Made by a program: the position numbers and the translations under genes. A stretch of 64,000 nucleotides of DNA, taken from NCBI GenBank assembly GCA_019694735.1, contig JAIBBJ010000126.1, positions 1 to 64,000 of the forward strand, read 5' to 3'. Source of the stretch: Gemmatimonadaceae bacterium. GTDB lineage: Bacteria > Gemmatimonadota > Gemmatimonadetes > Gemmatimonadales > Gemmatimonadaceae. The notes under the pieces are model-generated. The model did not search any database. It was not told the origin of the DNA and worked only from the letters and a program-made list of their open reading frames with translations. Shown one piece after another: positions 47,145-56,116 of this stretch (position 1 is its first letter; every line of letters starts with the position of its first letter).

Positions 47145-47180
47145 CCTCCTGACATTTTGTATTGTCTAGCCCTATTGACA
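47137..47180. promoter_or_regulatory. Paired PpsR/CrtJ-type operators between bchI and crtF
   Basis: Two palindromes match TGT-N12-ACA exactly: 47137-47154 (TGTC...GACA) and 47163-47180 (TGTC...GACA). They are separated by exactly 8 bp, the spacing known for cooperative binding of PpsR/CrtJ in purple bacteria. The first covers the -35 box of the leftward bchI promoter and the second ends in the -35 box of the rightward crtF promoter. No ppsR gene is in the window. Confidence 0.75.
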
Positions 47181-47203
47181 CTACGCGGAAACGGTCGTAT
47201 CCT
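47175..47203 (+). promoter_or_regulatory. crtF promoter
   Basis: The consensus -35 TTGACA (47175-47180) and TATCCT (47198-47203) are separated by 17 bp. The -35 box is the right half of the second PpsR-type palindrome. The predicted transcript starts near 47210, giving a leader of about 57 nt before the ATG at 47267. Confidence 0.6.
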
Positions 47204-47266
47204 CGCAACGTGCTGGACCGACCGGTCCAGTGGGAACGCAGGGTAAGCTGGAGTCCTCAGGGTCGA

Positions 47267-48436
47267 ATGGGATCGAGAGAGACCGCGATCGCGGGCGTGT
47301 CGGTCGACGCCGAACCGGTGCCACTCACGTGGCGCGATCGGTTGTTGGCGTGGCGCGATGCGATCCAGTCGAGCCCTCGTTTCCAGCGGTGGGCCGCAAG
47401 TTTCCCGCTGACACGTCCGATTGCGCTGGCGCGTTCGCGGCGGCTGTTCGACCTGACGGCCGGGTTCGTCTACACGCAGACCCTGACCGCGTGCGTACGG
47501 GTCGGACTGTTTGACTTCCTGGCAGAGCGGCCACGGACGCGCGCGGAGATCGCCGCGCACATCGGCGTGCCGCTCGAGGAGACGGAGCGACTGTTGCGGG
47601 CGGCGGCTGCGCTGGAGCTGGTGCAGGGCCGGTCAGGTGGGCGGTTCGGCTGTGGACCGATGGGTGCGCCGCTCATCAAGAACGATGGATTGGCGCGAAT
47701 GATCGAACACAACGCGTTGCTATACCGCGACTTGGTCGATCCAATCGAGTTCTTTCGGACTTTTGAGCGCAGAGACAGCGCAGTATCAGAGCACTTTCCG
47801 TACACTAAGGTAAGAGATCCTCAGAATTTCGGTCGCGGGGTGGTCGCGGAATACAGCGACCTGATGGCTGAGACCGTTCGACCGCTCGCTGAGGACATCC
47901 TGGATCGATTCCCACTTCAGGGGCGCCGGACGCTCCTCGACGTGGGCGGAGGCGAAGGGGCCTTCCTCGCGGAAGTCGCGTGGAGGTACCAGAGCCTGCA
48001 GTTGAAGTTGTTCGACCTCCCGGCCGTCATCGAGGGAGCGCAGGTACGTCTGGCCCGGCTGGGTCTTGTGGGGCGGGTGGAATTGTCCGGGGGGAACTTT
48101 CATCAGGACCCCCTCCCAGCCGGTGCCGACGTAATCACCTTGGTGCGTGTGCTGCTCGATCACGACGACGAGTCGGTGCTGCAGCTGCTCCACAAGGTGA
48201 AGCGGGCTCTTGAGCCCGGTGGCGTCCTGCTCATCGTCGAGCCGTTCTCCGGCGTGCGCGGCGCCGAGGCGGTCGGGGACGCCTATTTCGGCCTCTACCT
48301 CCGCGCGATGGGAAGAGGTCGGGCACGGCGAGCGGACGAGCTACGCGCATTGCTGGGGAAGGCCGGCTTCACGCGGACCAGGGTCCATAAGACGCGGTAC
48401 CCGGTCTACGCCGGCCTCATCTCCGCGCAGCACTAG
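47267..48436 (+). CDS. crtF: Carotenoid (hydroxyneurosporene/demethylspheroidene) O-methyltransferase CrtF
   Basis: The 389-residue protein has an N-terminal winged-helix dimerisation region (FDLTAGFVYTQTLTACVRVGLFDFLAERPRTRAEIAAHIG) and a methyltransferase domain with TLLDVGGGEGAFLAEVA (SAM motif I), LKLFDLPAVIEGA, LVRVLLDHDDESVLQLLHKVKRALEPGGVLLIVEP. This matches O-methyltransferases of the CrtF type that methylate the tertiary hydroxyl of acyclic carotenoids. ATG 47267 gives the usual family length; the frame opens at a TTG (47162) inside the operator, which I reject. Part of the gene (about 47740-47830) is visibly less GC-rich than its surroundings. Confidence 0.88.
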   Translation: MGSRETAIAGVSVDAEPVPLTWRDRLLAWRDAIQSSPRFQRWAASFPLTRPIALARSRRLFDLTAGFVYTQTLTACVRVGLFDFLAERPRTRAEIAAHIGVPLEETERLLRAAAALELVQGRSGGRFGCGPMGAPLIKNDGLARMIEHNALLYRDLVDPIEFFRTFERRDSAVSEHFPYTKVRDPQNFGRGVVAEYSDLMAETVRPLAEDILDRFPLQGRRTLLDVGGGEGAFLAEVAWRYQSLQLKLFDLPAVIEGAQVRLARLGLVGRVELSGGNFHQDPLPAGADVITLVRVLLDHDDESVLQLLHKVKRALEPGGVLLIVEPFSGVRGAEAVGDAYFGLYLRAMGRGRARRADELRALLGKAGFTRTRVHKTRYPVYAGLISAQH

Positions 48437-48448
48437 CGCAGCACTAGC
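48427..48448. repeat. 11-bp tandem duplication across the crtF stop
   Basis: GCAGCACTAGC occurs twice back to back (48427-48437 and 48438-48448). The first copy contains the TAG stop of crtF. It looks like a small recent duplication. Confidence 0.7.
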
Positions 48449-48515
48449 GCCGCACGGGGCAGGCCGGCACGGCCCCACCGATCCAGCTTGGTTGGAAGGT
48501 GCCGTTCGGTCCTAC

Positions 48516-48559
48516 TGTCAGGTTTGCTTGACGTTTTGGGTTGTAAGTCGTACGTTACC
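48516..48559. promoter_or_regulatory. Paired PpsR/CrtJ-like operators and promoter upstream of bchC
   Basis: TGTCAGG...CTTGACG (48516-48533, TGT-N12-ACG) and TGTAAG...GTTACC (48542-48559, TGT-N12-ACC) each differ by one base from TGT-N12-ACA and are again separated by exactly 8 bp. TTGACG (48528-48533) is a good -35; 17 bp on, TACGTT is a weak -10. Their position over the presumed promoter copies the classic R. capsulatus bchC layout. The 155-base gap from crtF holds nothing else I can name. Confidence 0.65.
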
Positions 48560-48591
48560 TTTGCTGAGCGGTTCCCCCCGAAGGACCCCAG

Positions 48592-49527
48592 GTGAAATCG
48601 GTTGCGGTAGTCTTCGATTGCCCGAAGCAGCTCTCGCTGCGCGAGCTCGCGCTCGCCCCAGCGGGAGCTGGCGACGTGGTGGTCGACATCGCGTTCTCCT
48701 CGATCAGCGCCGGCACGGAACGGTTGCTGTGGGAGGGGCGCATGCCGCAGTTCCCTGGGCTCGGCTACCCGCTCGTGCCCGGCTATGAATCCGTCGGCGT
48801 CGTCACGGCCGCGGGTCCCGAGGCCGCGCTCCCGGTCGGCACCACGGTCTTCGTGCCGGGCGCCAACTGCTACGGAGACGTCCGCGGCCTGTTCGGCGGC
48901 GCATCGCACACCGTGGTCGCGCCAGCCGCGCGCGTGATCCCCGTCGATGCCGCCCTGGGCGAGCGCGCGACGCTGCTCGCACTCGGCGCGACGGCCTACC
49001 ATGCCCTCGTCGCCGGCAGCGTCCTGCCCGAGCTCATCATCGGGCACGGCGTCTTCGGCCGGCTCACCGCCCGCCTCACCCGCGCGCTGGGCGGCTCGCC
49101 CACGGTGTGGGAGAAGGCACCGCAACGCATGGCGGGCGCACTCGCGTATCCCGTCCTCGCGAGCGACGCCGACCCGCGGCGCGACTACCGCTGCATCCTG
49201 GACGCGAGCGGCGACGCCGCGCTCCTCGACAGCCTGATGTTCCGCCTCGCGAAGGGGGGCGAGATCGTCCTCGCCGGCTTCTACGCCACCCCGATCGCCT
49301 TCCAGTTCCCGCCCGCCTTCATGAAGGAGGCGCGGCTGCGGATCGCCGCCGAGTGGTCCCCGGGCGACCTGGCGCACGTGCTGGACCTGGTCAATAGCGG
49401 CCGCCTCTCGCTCGACGGCCTCATCACCGACATCGCCCCCGCCGACCGCGCAGCCGACGCCTATCGCGCCGCCTTCGAGGATCCGGCCTGCCTGAAGATG
49501 GTCCTCGACTGGAGAACGCTCTCGTGA
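48592..49527 (+). CDS. bchC: Bacteriochlorophyllide a dehydrogenase
   Basis: The 311-residue MDR-type dehydrogenase has SSISAGTERLLWEGRMPQFPG, YPLVPGYESVGVV, FVPGANCYGDVRGLFGGASH and LIIGHGVFGRLTARL as in BchC. It oxidises the 3-hydroxyethyl group of the chlorin ring to 3-acetyl on the way to bacteriochlorophyll a. The start is GTG 48592 with AAGGA upstream. It overlaps bchX (GTGA) and heads the bchCXYZ operon, preceded by paired PpsR-like sites. Confidence 0.95.
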   Translation: MKSVAVVFDCPKQLSLRELALAPAGAGDVVVDIAFSSISAGTERLLWEGRMPQFPGLGYPLVPGYESVGVVTAAGPEAALPVGTTVFVPGANCYGDVRGLFGGASHTVVAPAARVIPVDAALGERATLLALGATAYHALVAGSVLPELIIGHGVFGRLTARLTRALGGSPTVWEKAPQRMAGALAYPVLASDADPRRDYRCILDASGDAALLDSLMFRLAKGGEIVLAGFYATPIAFQFPPAFMKEARLRIAAEWSPGDLAHVLDLVNSGRLSLDGLITDIAPADRAADAYRAAFEDPACLKMVLDWRTLS

Positions 49528-50537
49528 TCGACACCGGCCACGCCTCGGGCGATGCCCTGGTCCAGCTCCATCGCAGCGTGCGCGACGAGGCCGCGGCGGA
49601 GCCCGCGCCCGTGAGCACCGCCGCCCCCACCAAGGAGACGCAGATCATCGCGATCTACGGCAAGGGCGGCATCGGCAAGAGCTTCACGCTCGCGAACCTG
49701 TCCTACATGATGGCGCAGCAGGGCAAGAAGGTCCTGCTCATCGGCTGCGACCCGAAGAGCGACACCACCTCGCTGCTCTTCGGCGGTCGCGCCACGCCGA
49801 CCATCATCGAGACCTCGTCCCGGAAGAAGCTCGCCGGCGAGGAGGTCACGATCTCCGACGTGTGCTTCAAGCGGGACGGCGTCTTCGCGATGGAGCTGGG
49901 CGGCCCCGAGGTCGGGCGCGGCTGCGGCGGCCGCGGGATCATCCATGGCTTCGAGCTGCTCGAGAAGCTCGGCTTCCACGACTGGGGCTTCGACTACGTC
50001 CTGCTCGACTTCCTGGGCGACGTGGTCTGCGGCGGCTTCGGGCTGCCGATCGCGCGCGACATGTGCCAGAAGGTGATCGTCGTCGGCTCCAACGACCTCC
50101 AGTCGCTCTACGTCGCCAACAACGTCTGCTCGGCGGTCGAGTACTTCCGCAAGCTCGGCGGCAATGTCGGCGTGGCGGGCATGGTGATCAACAAGGACGA
50201 CGGCACCGGCGAGGCGCAGGCGTTCGCCGAGAAGGTCGGCATCCCGGTCCTGAGCGCGATCCCGGCGCACGAGGACATCCGCCGCAAGAGCGCCAACTAC
50301 GAGATCGTCGGCACCCCCGGCGGCCAGTGGGGCCCGCTCTTCGAGACCCTGGCGACGAACGTCGGCGAGGCGCCGCCGATGCGCCCGCGGCCGCTCACCC
50401 AGGACCAGCTCCTCGGCCTCTTCAAGTCCGACGTGGTCGGGCGCGACGTGAAGCTCGAGCCCGCGACCATGGTCGACATGGTCGGCCGCGAGGAGCTCGT
50501 GAAGCCCACCCTCGAAGTCGTGTACGACACGGTCTGA
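49524..50537 (+). CDS. bchX: Chlorophyllide a reductase iron protein
   Basis: The 337-residue NifH-like ATPase has the P-loop YGKGGIGKS (residues 45-53), [18 protein letters not shown], and the Cys ligands for the intersubunit [4Fe-4S] cluster in [10 protein letters not shown] and [14 protein letters not shown]. It passes electrons to BchYZ for reduction of the C7-C8 bond of the chlorin ring. GTG start overlaps bchC stop. The C-terminus ends [11 protein letters not shown]. Confidence 0.96.
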   Translation: MIDTGHASGDALVQLHRSVRDEAAAEPAPVSTAAPTKETQIIAIYGKGGIGKSFTLANLSYMMAQQGKKVLLIGCDPKSDTTSLLFGGRATPTIIETSSRKKLAGEEVTISDVCFKRDGVFAMELGGPEVGRGCGGRGIIHGFELLEKLGFHDWGFDYVLLDFLGDVVCGGFGLPIARDMCQKVIVVGSNDLQSLYVANNVCSAVEYFRKLGGNVGVAGMVINKDDGTGEAQAFAEKVGIPVLSAIPAHEDIRRKSANYEIVGTPGGQWGPLFETLATNVGEAPPMRPRPLTQDQLLGLFKSDVVGRDVKLEPATMVDMVGREELVKPTLEVVYDTV

Positions 50538-50542
50538 GCCCC

Positions 50543-52066
50543 ATGGCGACCTCCCTGCCCATCGTCGAGACCCCCGCCGCGCTGACCGGCGACGGCCTCG
50601 GCTGCCACAGCGGCGCGGCGCAGCTGGAGGCGGCCGCGCGCGCGGCGGGCAAGAGCGAGGCGCTCGACCGCTACGCGCAGGACTATCCGAAGGGCCCGCA
50701 CGACCAGCCGCAGTCGATGTGCCCGGCGTTCGGCTCGCTCCGCGTCGGGCTCCGCATGCGCCGCACCGCGACGATCCTCTCCGGTTCGGCCTGCTGCGTC
50801 TACGGGCTGACCTTCACGTCGCACTTCTACGGCGCGCGCCGCACGGTCGGCTACGTGCCGTTCAACTCGGAGACGCTCGTGACCGGGCAGCTCTTCGAGG
50901 ATATCCGCGACGCGGTGCACCAGCTCGCCGATCCCGCGCTCTACGACACGATCGTCATCACGAACCTCTGCGTGCCGACCGCGTCGGGCGTGCCGCTGCA
51001 GCTGCTGCCGCCGGAGATCAACGGCGTCCGCATCATCGGCATCGACGTGCCCGGCTTCGGCGTCCCCACGCACGCGGAGGCGAAGGACGTGCTCGCCGGC
51101 GCGATGCTGAAGTACGCGCGCACCGAGGCCGAGCAGGGCCCGGTGCAGGCGCCGCGCGGTGGCCGGGCGCAGCGGCCCACGGTGACCCTGCTGGGCGAGA
51201 TGTTCCCCGCGGACCCGGTGGGCATCGGGATGATGCTCGAACCGCTGGGACTGGCGGCAGGGCCCGTGGTGCCGACGCGCGAGTGGCGCGAGCTGTACGC
51301 GGCGCTGGACTGCAGCGTCGCCGCCGCGATCCATCCGTTCTATACCGCGAGCATCCGCGAGTTCGAGGCGGCGGGCCGTCCGGTGGTCGGTTCGGCGCCG
51401 GTCGGGCTCGACGGCACGGCCGCGTGGCTCGAAGCCATCGGACGGGCGGCGAACGTCGCCGACGGGAAGGTGGATGCCGCCAAGGCGCGCATCCTCCCCG
51501 CCATCCAGGGGGCGCTGGCGAAGCAGCCCATCCGGGGGCGGATCACGATGAGCGGTTACGAGGGCTCCGAGCTCCTCGTCGCGCGGCTGCTCGTCGAGAG
51601 CGGCGCCGACGTGCGGTACGTGGGCACGGCGTGCCCGCGCACGCGCTGGAGCGACGCGGACCGCCAGTGGCTCGAGGCGAAGGGGGTGCACGTGCAGTTC
51701 CGCGCCTCGCTCGAGCACGACCTCGCCGCGATGCACGAGTTCTCGCCCGACCTCGCGATCGGCACGACGCCGGTGGTCCAGGCCGCCAAGGAGCGGACGA
51801 TCCCCGCGCTCTACTTCACGAATCTCATCTCGGCGCGGCCGCTGATGGGACCCGCCGGGGCGGGCTCGCTCGCGCAGGTCGTGAACGCGGCGCTGGGGAA
51901 CAAGGCCCGGTTCGAGCGCATGAAGGACTTCTTCGCCGGCGTCGGCGAGGGGCATGCCGCCGGCGTCTGGGAGGACGTCCCGCAGGACCATCCGGAGTTC
52001 CGCGAGCACTACAAGCGCCACCTGGCGAAGCTCGCGCGGCAGCGGAAGGCCGAGGAGATGGTCTGA
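50543..52066 (+). CDS. bchY: Chlorophyllide a reductase subunit Y
   Basis: The 507-residue NifD-like protein has the cluster/pigment region [48 protein letters not shown] and [14 protein letters not shown], which provides Cys ligands. [37 protein letters not shown] is typical of BchY. With BchZ it forms the catalytic component of chlorophyllide a oxidoreductase. It starts 5 bases after the bchX stop and overlaps bchZ by one base (TGATG). Confidence 0.96.
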   Translation: MATSLPIVETPAALTGDGLGCHSGAAQLEAAARAAGKSEALDRYAQDYPKGPHDQPQSMCPAFGSLRVGLRMRRTATILSGSACCVYGLTFTSHFYGARRTVGYVPFNSETLVTGQLFEDIRDAVHQLADPALYDTIVITNLCVPTASGVPLQLLPPEINGVRIIGIDVPGFGVPTHAEAKDVLAGAMLKYARTEAEQGPVQAPRGGRAQRPTVTLLGEMFPADPVGIGMMLEPLGLAAGPVVPTREWRELYAALDCSVAAAIHPFYTASIREFEAAGRPVVGSAPVGLDGTAAWLEAIGRAANVADGKVDAAKARILPAIQGALAKQPIRGRITMSGYEGSELLVARLLVESGADVRYVGTACPRTRWSDADRQWLEAKGVHVQFRASLEHDLAAMHEFSPDLAIGTTPVVQAAKERTIPALYFTNLISARPLMGPAGAGSLAQVVNAALGNKARFERMKDFFAGVGEGHAAGVWEDVPQDHPEFREHYKRHLAKLARQRKAEEMV

Positions 52067-53520
52067 TGCTCGTCCTCGACCATGACCGCGCGGGCGGGTA
52101 CTGGGGCTCGGTGTACGTCTTCACCGCCATCAAGGGGCTGCAGGTCGTCATCGATGGCCCGGTGGGCTGCGAGAATCTGCCGGTGACCTCGGTGCTGCAC
52201 TACACCGACGGGCTGCCGCCGCATGAGCTCCCGATCGTGGTGACCGGGCTCGCCGAGGAGCAGCTGGGCCGCGAGGGGACGGAAGGCGCGATGAAGCGCG
52301 CCCATGCGACGCTCGACCCCGAGCTGCCGAGCGTGGTGGTCACCGGATCGATCGCCGAGATGATCGGCGGCGGCGTGACGCCCGAGGGCACGGGCATCCA
52401 GCGCTTCCTGCCCCGCACGATCGACGAGGACCAGTGGCAGAGCGCGAACCGCGCGCTGTTCTGGCTCTGGACGGAGTACGGGCTCAAGAAGGGCGTGCGG
52501 CCGAAGCGCCGCGAGCGTGAGCCCGGGACGAGACCGCGGGTCAACATCGTCGGTCCGATCTACGGCACGTTCAACACGGCGAGCGACCTCCACGAGATCC
52601 GGCGCCTGGTCGAGGGGATCGGCGCCGAGGTGAACCTGACGTTCCCGCTCGGCAGCCACCTGCAGGACGTGCCGCGGCTCGTTGATGCGGACGTGAACAT
52701 CTGCCTCTACCGCGAGTTCGGGCGGATGCTCTGCGAGAACCTCGACATGCCGTACCTCCAGGCCCCGATCGGGATGGAGTCGACGACGAAGTTCCTCCGG
52801 GCGCTCGGCGGCCTGCTCGGGCTCGACCCGGAGCCGTTCATCACGCGGGAGAAGCACACCACGCTGAAGCCGGTGTGGGACCTGTGGCGCTCGGTGACGC
52901 AGGACTTCTTCGGCACGGCGAGCTTCGCGATCGTCGCCAATGAGACGTACACGCGCGGCGTGCGGCACTTCCTCGAGGACGAGCTCGGGCTGCCCTGCAC
53001 CTTCGCCATCGCGCGCGTCGCCGGCCAGAAGACGAAGAACGACGAGATCCGCCGCCTCGTGAAGGAGCGGACCCCGCTGGTGCTGTTCGGCTCCTACAAC
53101 GAGCGGATGTACCTGAGCGAGGCGGGGGGCCGGGCGATGTACATCCCGGCCTCCTTCCCCGGCGCGATCATCCGCCGCCACACGGGCACGCCGTTCATGG
53201 GGTACGCCGGGGCGACGTATCTCGTGCAGGAGGTGTGCAATGCGCTCTTCGACGCGCTGTTCCACATCCTCCCGCTGGGGACCGAGCTCGACAAGGTCGA
53301 CGCCACGCCGTCGCGCCTGCAGGCCGAGATGGCGTGGGACGACGAGGCGAAGGCGCTGCTCGACGAGCTGGTGGAGTCGCAACCGGTGCTGATCCGCATC
53401 TCGGCAGCCAAGCGGTTGCGCGACGCGGCGGAGCGTGATGCGCGGGGCCTGGGCGACACGACGGTCACCCGCGACCACGTCCTCGCGTCACGCCGGACCC
53501 TCACCGCGGCGGGCGTCTGA
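52066..53520 (+). CDS. bchZ: Chlorophyllide a reductase subunit Z
   Basis: The 484-residue NifK-like protein has [74 protein letters not shown] and [37 protein letters not shown]. It ends the bchCXYZ operon. Its last 33 bases overlap the 3' end of the antisense bchO gene, so the usual direct continuation into puf is broken here. Confidence 0.96.
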   Translation: MLVLDHDRAGGYWGSVYVFTAIKGLQVVIDGPVGCENLPVTSVLHYTDGLPPHELPIVVTGLAEEQLGREGTEGAMKRAHATLDPELPSVVVTGSIAEMIGGGVTPEGTGIQRFLPRTIDEDQWQSANRALFWLWTEYGLKKGVRPKRREREPGTRPRVNIVGPIYGTFNTASDLHEIRRLVEGIGAEVNLTFPLGSHLQDVPRLVDADVNICLYREFGRMLCENLDMPYLQAPIGMESTTKFLRALGGLLGLDPEPFITREKHTTLKPVWDLWRSVTQDFFGTASFAIVANETYTRGVRHFLEDELGLPCTFAIARVAGQKTKNDEIRRLVKERTPLVLFGSYNERMYLSEAGGRAMYIPASFPGAIIRRHTGTPFMGYAGATYLVQEVCNALFDALFHILPLGTELDKVDATPSRLQAEMAWDDEAKALLDELVESQPVLIRISAAKRLRDAAERDARGLGDTTVTRDHVLASRRTLTAAGV

Positions 53521-54405
53521 CATGGCACACCTGATCGCCTCCGCCGCTGCCGCGGGACGCTCCTCGTGGAGCAGGTGCCCGGCGCCTTCCCACGCGACCA
53601 CGGTCGCGGCCGGGATCGTGGCGGCGACGGCGCGGAGCTCGGCGATCGGGACGAACGCGTCGCGGGTGCCATGCACGAGCGTGATCGGCGGCAGCGCCGC
53701 GGACGCGAGCGTCCGCACGAGCCCGGCGAGGTCCCAGTGCGCCATCCAGGCGAGCGCCCCCGCGACGTGCGCGCGCGACGCGAAGAGCGCGCGGTACCTG
53801 GCCCGTTGCGGCTCGGGCACGGCCGAGCCGGTGGCGGAGAGCAACGCGTCACCGACGGCGCGCTGCGCGCCGAGCGCGGCGCCGATGGACGCGGTCCATG
53901 GCGCCGTGACGAGCGGGTGGAGCAGCGGAGCGAGCAGGTCGCGGTACGCGGCGGGCGGCGCGACGAGCGCGGCCCCGAACCCGACGATGGCCTCGAGCGG
54001 CAGGCGCCGGTCGCGCGCCATCGCGAGCAGGATCGCGGCCCCGGCGGAGTGGCCGGCGGCGGCGATGGGCGTGACGGACAGCGCCGTGCACAGCGCGTGC
54101 ACGGCGCGAGCCATCGCGTCGATGGTGGGCGGCTCCCCGAGCGCGGGCGTGAAGCCCTGGCCCGGGAGGTCCGGCACGAGGACGGTGTGGTCGCGGGCGA
54201 GGAGCGGCACGATGTCGCCCCACGAATGCGAGGCACCGCCGGTGCCATGGAGCAGCAGGATCGCCGGCCCGGTGCCGGCGCGCTGGACGTGCCACCGCAC
54301 GCCGGCGGCCTCGACGAACGTGCTCGCGTCGGCGTTGGGCCAGCCGGCGCGCAGGGCGGCCCAGTCGGGGGCGTCGGTGGATGAGGGCATGCGTGGGTGA
54401 AACAT
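53488..54405 (-). CDS. bchO: BchO-type alpha/beta hydrolase
   Basis: The 305-residue alpha/beta hydrolase has [38 protein letters not shown] (oxyanion and early strands), the nucleophile elbow [27 protein letters not shown] (acid) and [13 protein letters not shown] (His). This pattern is that of BchO, which accompanies Mg-chelatase genes; its precise activity is unknown. Here it is separated from bchID and sits antisense between bchZ and pufB. ATG at 54405 (or 54390) has no clear Shine-Dalgarno sequence. Confidence 0.83.
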   Translation of the reverse strand: MFHPRMPSSTDAPDWAALRAGWPNADASTFVEAAGVRWHVQRAGTGPAILLLHGTGGASHSWGDIVPLLARDHTVLVPDLPGQGFTPALGEPPTIDAMARAVHALCTALSVTPIAAAGHSAGAAILLAMARDRRLPLEAIVGFGAALVAPPAAYRDLLAPLLHPLVTAPWTASIGAALGAQRAVGDALLSATGSAVPEPQRARYRALFASRAHVAGALAWMAHWDLAGLVRTLASAALPPITLVHGTRDAFVPIAELRAVAATIPAATVVAWEGAGHLLHEERPAAAAEAIRCAMSDARRGEGPA

Positions 54406-54492
54406 GGCAGGACCCCGGGTCTCGAACGAGCCCGGGCCCCCGGACCGCGCGGGTACACGCGGGACTACTCGATACCCACTTGGAGGTGGCGT
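54406..54492. promoter_or_regulatory. Divergent bchO/puf control region
   Basis: This 87-base gap must hold the puf promoter, or the leader of one inside bchO, because bchO is antisense to puf. It contains a hairpin-forming CCCGGG...CCCGGG repeat (54414-54436) and TTGGAGGTGG just before the pufB ATG as a strong ribosome-binding site. I see no TGT-N12-ACA site and no convincing -35/-10 pair. Confidence 0.4.
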
Positions 54493-54627
54493 ATGAGTGA
54501 CAACAAGGGAATGACCGAAGACGAAGCGAGGGCCTTCCACGGTTACTTCGTGACTGGCTTCATCGGCTTCACGGCGGTGGCCATCGTGGCCCACTTCCTC
54601 GTTTGGTCGTGGCGTCCGTGGCTCTGA
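54493..54627 (+). CDS. pufB: Light-harvesting antenna beta subunit
   Basis: The 44-residue protein begins with a polar N-terminus ([21 protein letters not shown]), followed by one membrane helix [22 protein letters not shown]. The His in IVAHFLVW ligates bacteriochlorophyll and the upstream AFHGYF His is the second conserved one of beta polypeptides. Strong GGAGG site upstream. It is the only beta gene visible, although two alpha genes follow. Confidence 0.95.
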   Translation: MSDNKGMTEDEARAFHGYFVTGFIGFTAVAIVAHFLVWSWRPWL

Positions 54628-54650
54628 GCCACTCAACCTGAGGAGAGACC

Positions 54651-54821
54651 ATGTACAAGATCTGGCAGGGCGCCGATCCTCGGCTGACGCTCGCAGGACT
54701 GGGCTTCTTCCTCGGATGCCTGGCGATGGTGATCCACATCTTCGCCTTCAGCGTGATCGGGTATCCGAAGACCACGAAGGCGAAGTACAACCCGCCGGCG
54801 GTCGCGTCCGCGCTTCGCTGA
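54651..54821 (+). CDS. pufA: Light-harvesting antenna alpha subunit, first copy
   Basis: This 56-residue alpha polypeptide starts MYKIWQGADPRLTL, has one helix GLGFFLGCLAMVIHIFAFSVIG with the BChl-ligating His in MVIHIF, and a short C-terminal tail (YPKTTKAKYNPPAVASALR). The region after the helix lacks the W-containing stretch seen in most LH1 alpha chains. TGAGGAGAGACC precedes the ATG, 23 bases after pufB. It differs clearly from the second alpha at 54932, so the two may build different antenna rings. Confidence 0.92.
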   Translation: MYKIWQGADPRLTLAGLGFFLGCLAMVIHIFAFSVIGYPKTTKAKYNPPAVASALR

Positions 54822-54856
54822 CCTGAACCGCTCGTCCGACTGAGGGTCGTTGGTGT

Positions 54857-54883
54857 CGGGTGCGTCGTTCCCGGGCGCACCCG
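54857..54883 (+). other. Intercistronic hairpin between the two pufA genes
   Basis: CGGGTGCG (54857-54864) pairs with CGCACCCG (54876-54883) around an 11-base loop. It lies in the 110-base gap between pufA1 and pufA2. In Rhodobacter a hairpin after pufA protects the pufBA mRNA and sets antenna:RC ratio; this may do the same for pufB-pufA1. Confidence 0.5.
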
Positions 54884-54931
54884 CCCCATCGCCCGAGGTC
54901 ACGGGACCCATTTCCTCACGAGGAATTCTGT

Positions 54932-55147
54932 ATGCACCGCATCTGGTTGGCGTTCGACCCGCGCCGCGTCATGGTGGCCCTCACGGGCTTCCTCGCGGTG
55001 CTGGCGCTGTTGATCCACTTCATCCTGCTCAGCTCGAACCGGTTCTCGTGGATCGAGAACGGGACGCTGCCGGCGGCCTCGGCCCCGGTGGGCGCCTCGT
55101 CCCCGGTCGCTGCCGCCGAGATGGCGCCGCTTCCGGCGGGCCGGTAA
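54932..55147 (+). CDS. pufA: Light-harvesting antenna alpha subunit, second copy
   Basis: The 71-residue LH1-type alpha polypeptide has [44 protein letters not shown], with N-terminal HRIW..FDPR motif, BChl ligand His in LLIHFILLS and Trp in RFSWIE. The C-terminal tail (about 27 residues) is Ala/Pro/Ser rich. CACGAGGAATTCTGT precedes the ATG. This copy looks like classical LH1 alpha, unlike the first. No second beta gene lies between them, so the single beta may be shared. Confidence 0.93.
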   Translation: MHRIWLAFDPRRVMVALTGFLAVLALLIHFILLSSNRFSWIENGTLPAASAPVGASSPVAAAEMAPLPAGR

Positions 55148-55282
55148 GCAGTTCCCGGGAATGGTGGCGCGGGGCCGGGGCACCGGAACGACGATGCCTC
55201 GTCCCCCCCACCACCTCCCGTCGGATCGCCGGTCGCGTCTGCCGGCGTGAAAGCACAGACGCCTCTCTCGGAGAACTTCGCG

Positions 55283-56107
55283 ATGGCGATGCTCAGTTTT
55301 GAAAAGAAGTACCGGGTGCGCGGGGGGACGCTGCTGGGCGGGGACCTGTTCGATTTCTGGTTCGGGCCCTTCTATGTCGGCTTCTTCGGCGTCACCACGG
55401 TCTTCTTCACGGCCCTCGGTACGCTCCTGATCATCTATGGGGCGGCGATCGGGCCGACCTGGAACATCTGGCAGATCAACATCGCACCCCCGGACCTGAA
55501 GTACGGCCTCGGCTTCGCGCCGCTCGCCGAAGGGGGACTCTGGCAGCTCATCACCATCTGTGCGGTCGGCGCGTTCGGTTCGTGGGCGCTCCGGCAGGCA
55601 GAGATCTCGCGCAAGCTCGGGATGGGGATGCACATCCCCTGGGCGTTCTCGGTGGCGGTCCTCGCCTACGTGACGCTCGTCGTGATCCGGCCGCTGCTGC
55701 TCGGCGCCTGGGGACACGGCTTCCCCTACGGGATCTTCTCGCACCTCGATTGGGTGTCGAACGTCGGGTACCAGTACCTGCACTTCCACTACAATCCGGC
55801 GCACATGATCGCCATCACCTTCTTCTTCACCAACGCGCTCGCCTTGGCGATGCACGGGTCGCTGATCCTGTCGGTGACCAATCCGAAGAAGGGGGAGCCG
55901 GTCAAGACCAGCGAGCACGAGAACGTCTTCTTCCGTGACTTCCTCGGCTACTCGATCGGCGCGATCGGCATCCACCGGCTCGGCCTCTTCCTCGCGCTCA
56001 GCGCGGCGTTCTGGAGTGCGGTCTGCATCATCATCTCCGGCCCGCTCTGGACGAAGGGATGGCCCGAATGGTGGGGCTGGTGGCTCAACCTTCCCATCTG
56101 GCGCTAG
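55283..56107 (+). CDS. pufL: Reaction-centre L subunit
   Basis: The 274-residue type-2 RC protein starts [38 protein letters not shown] and has five membrane helices. Bacteriochlorophyll and iron ligands are in [27 protein letters not shown] and [10 protein letters not shown], with [14 protein letters not shown] for the quinone-iron site. I chose the ATG at 55283 (family-typical MAMLSF start); the frame opens at 55247. The 135 bases between pufA2 and pufL hold a weak GC-rich inverted repeat only. Confidence 0.96.
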   Translation: MAMLSFEKKYRVRGGTLLGGDLFDFWFGPFYVGFFGVTTVFFTALGTLLIIYGAAIGPTWNIWQINIAPPDLKYGLGFAPLAEGGLWQLITICAVGAFGSWALRQAEISRKLGMGMHIPWAFSVAVLAYVTLVVIRPLLLGAWGHGFPYGIFSHLDWVSNVGYQYLHFHYNPAHMIAITFFFTNALALAMHGSLILSVTNPKKGEPVKTSEHENVFFRDFLGYSIGAIGIHRLGLFLALSAAFWSAVCIIISGPLWTKGWPEWWGWWLNLPIWR

Positions 56108-56116
56108 GAGAGATCC

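Noticed and set aside
47162-47266. Upstream TTG start for crtF
   Set aside because: It lies inside the operator and before the predicted transcription start; the ATG at 47267 gives the normal family length.
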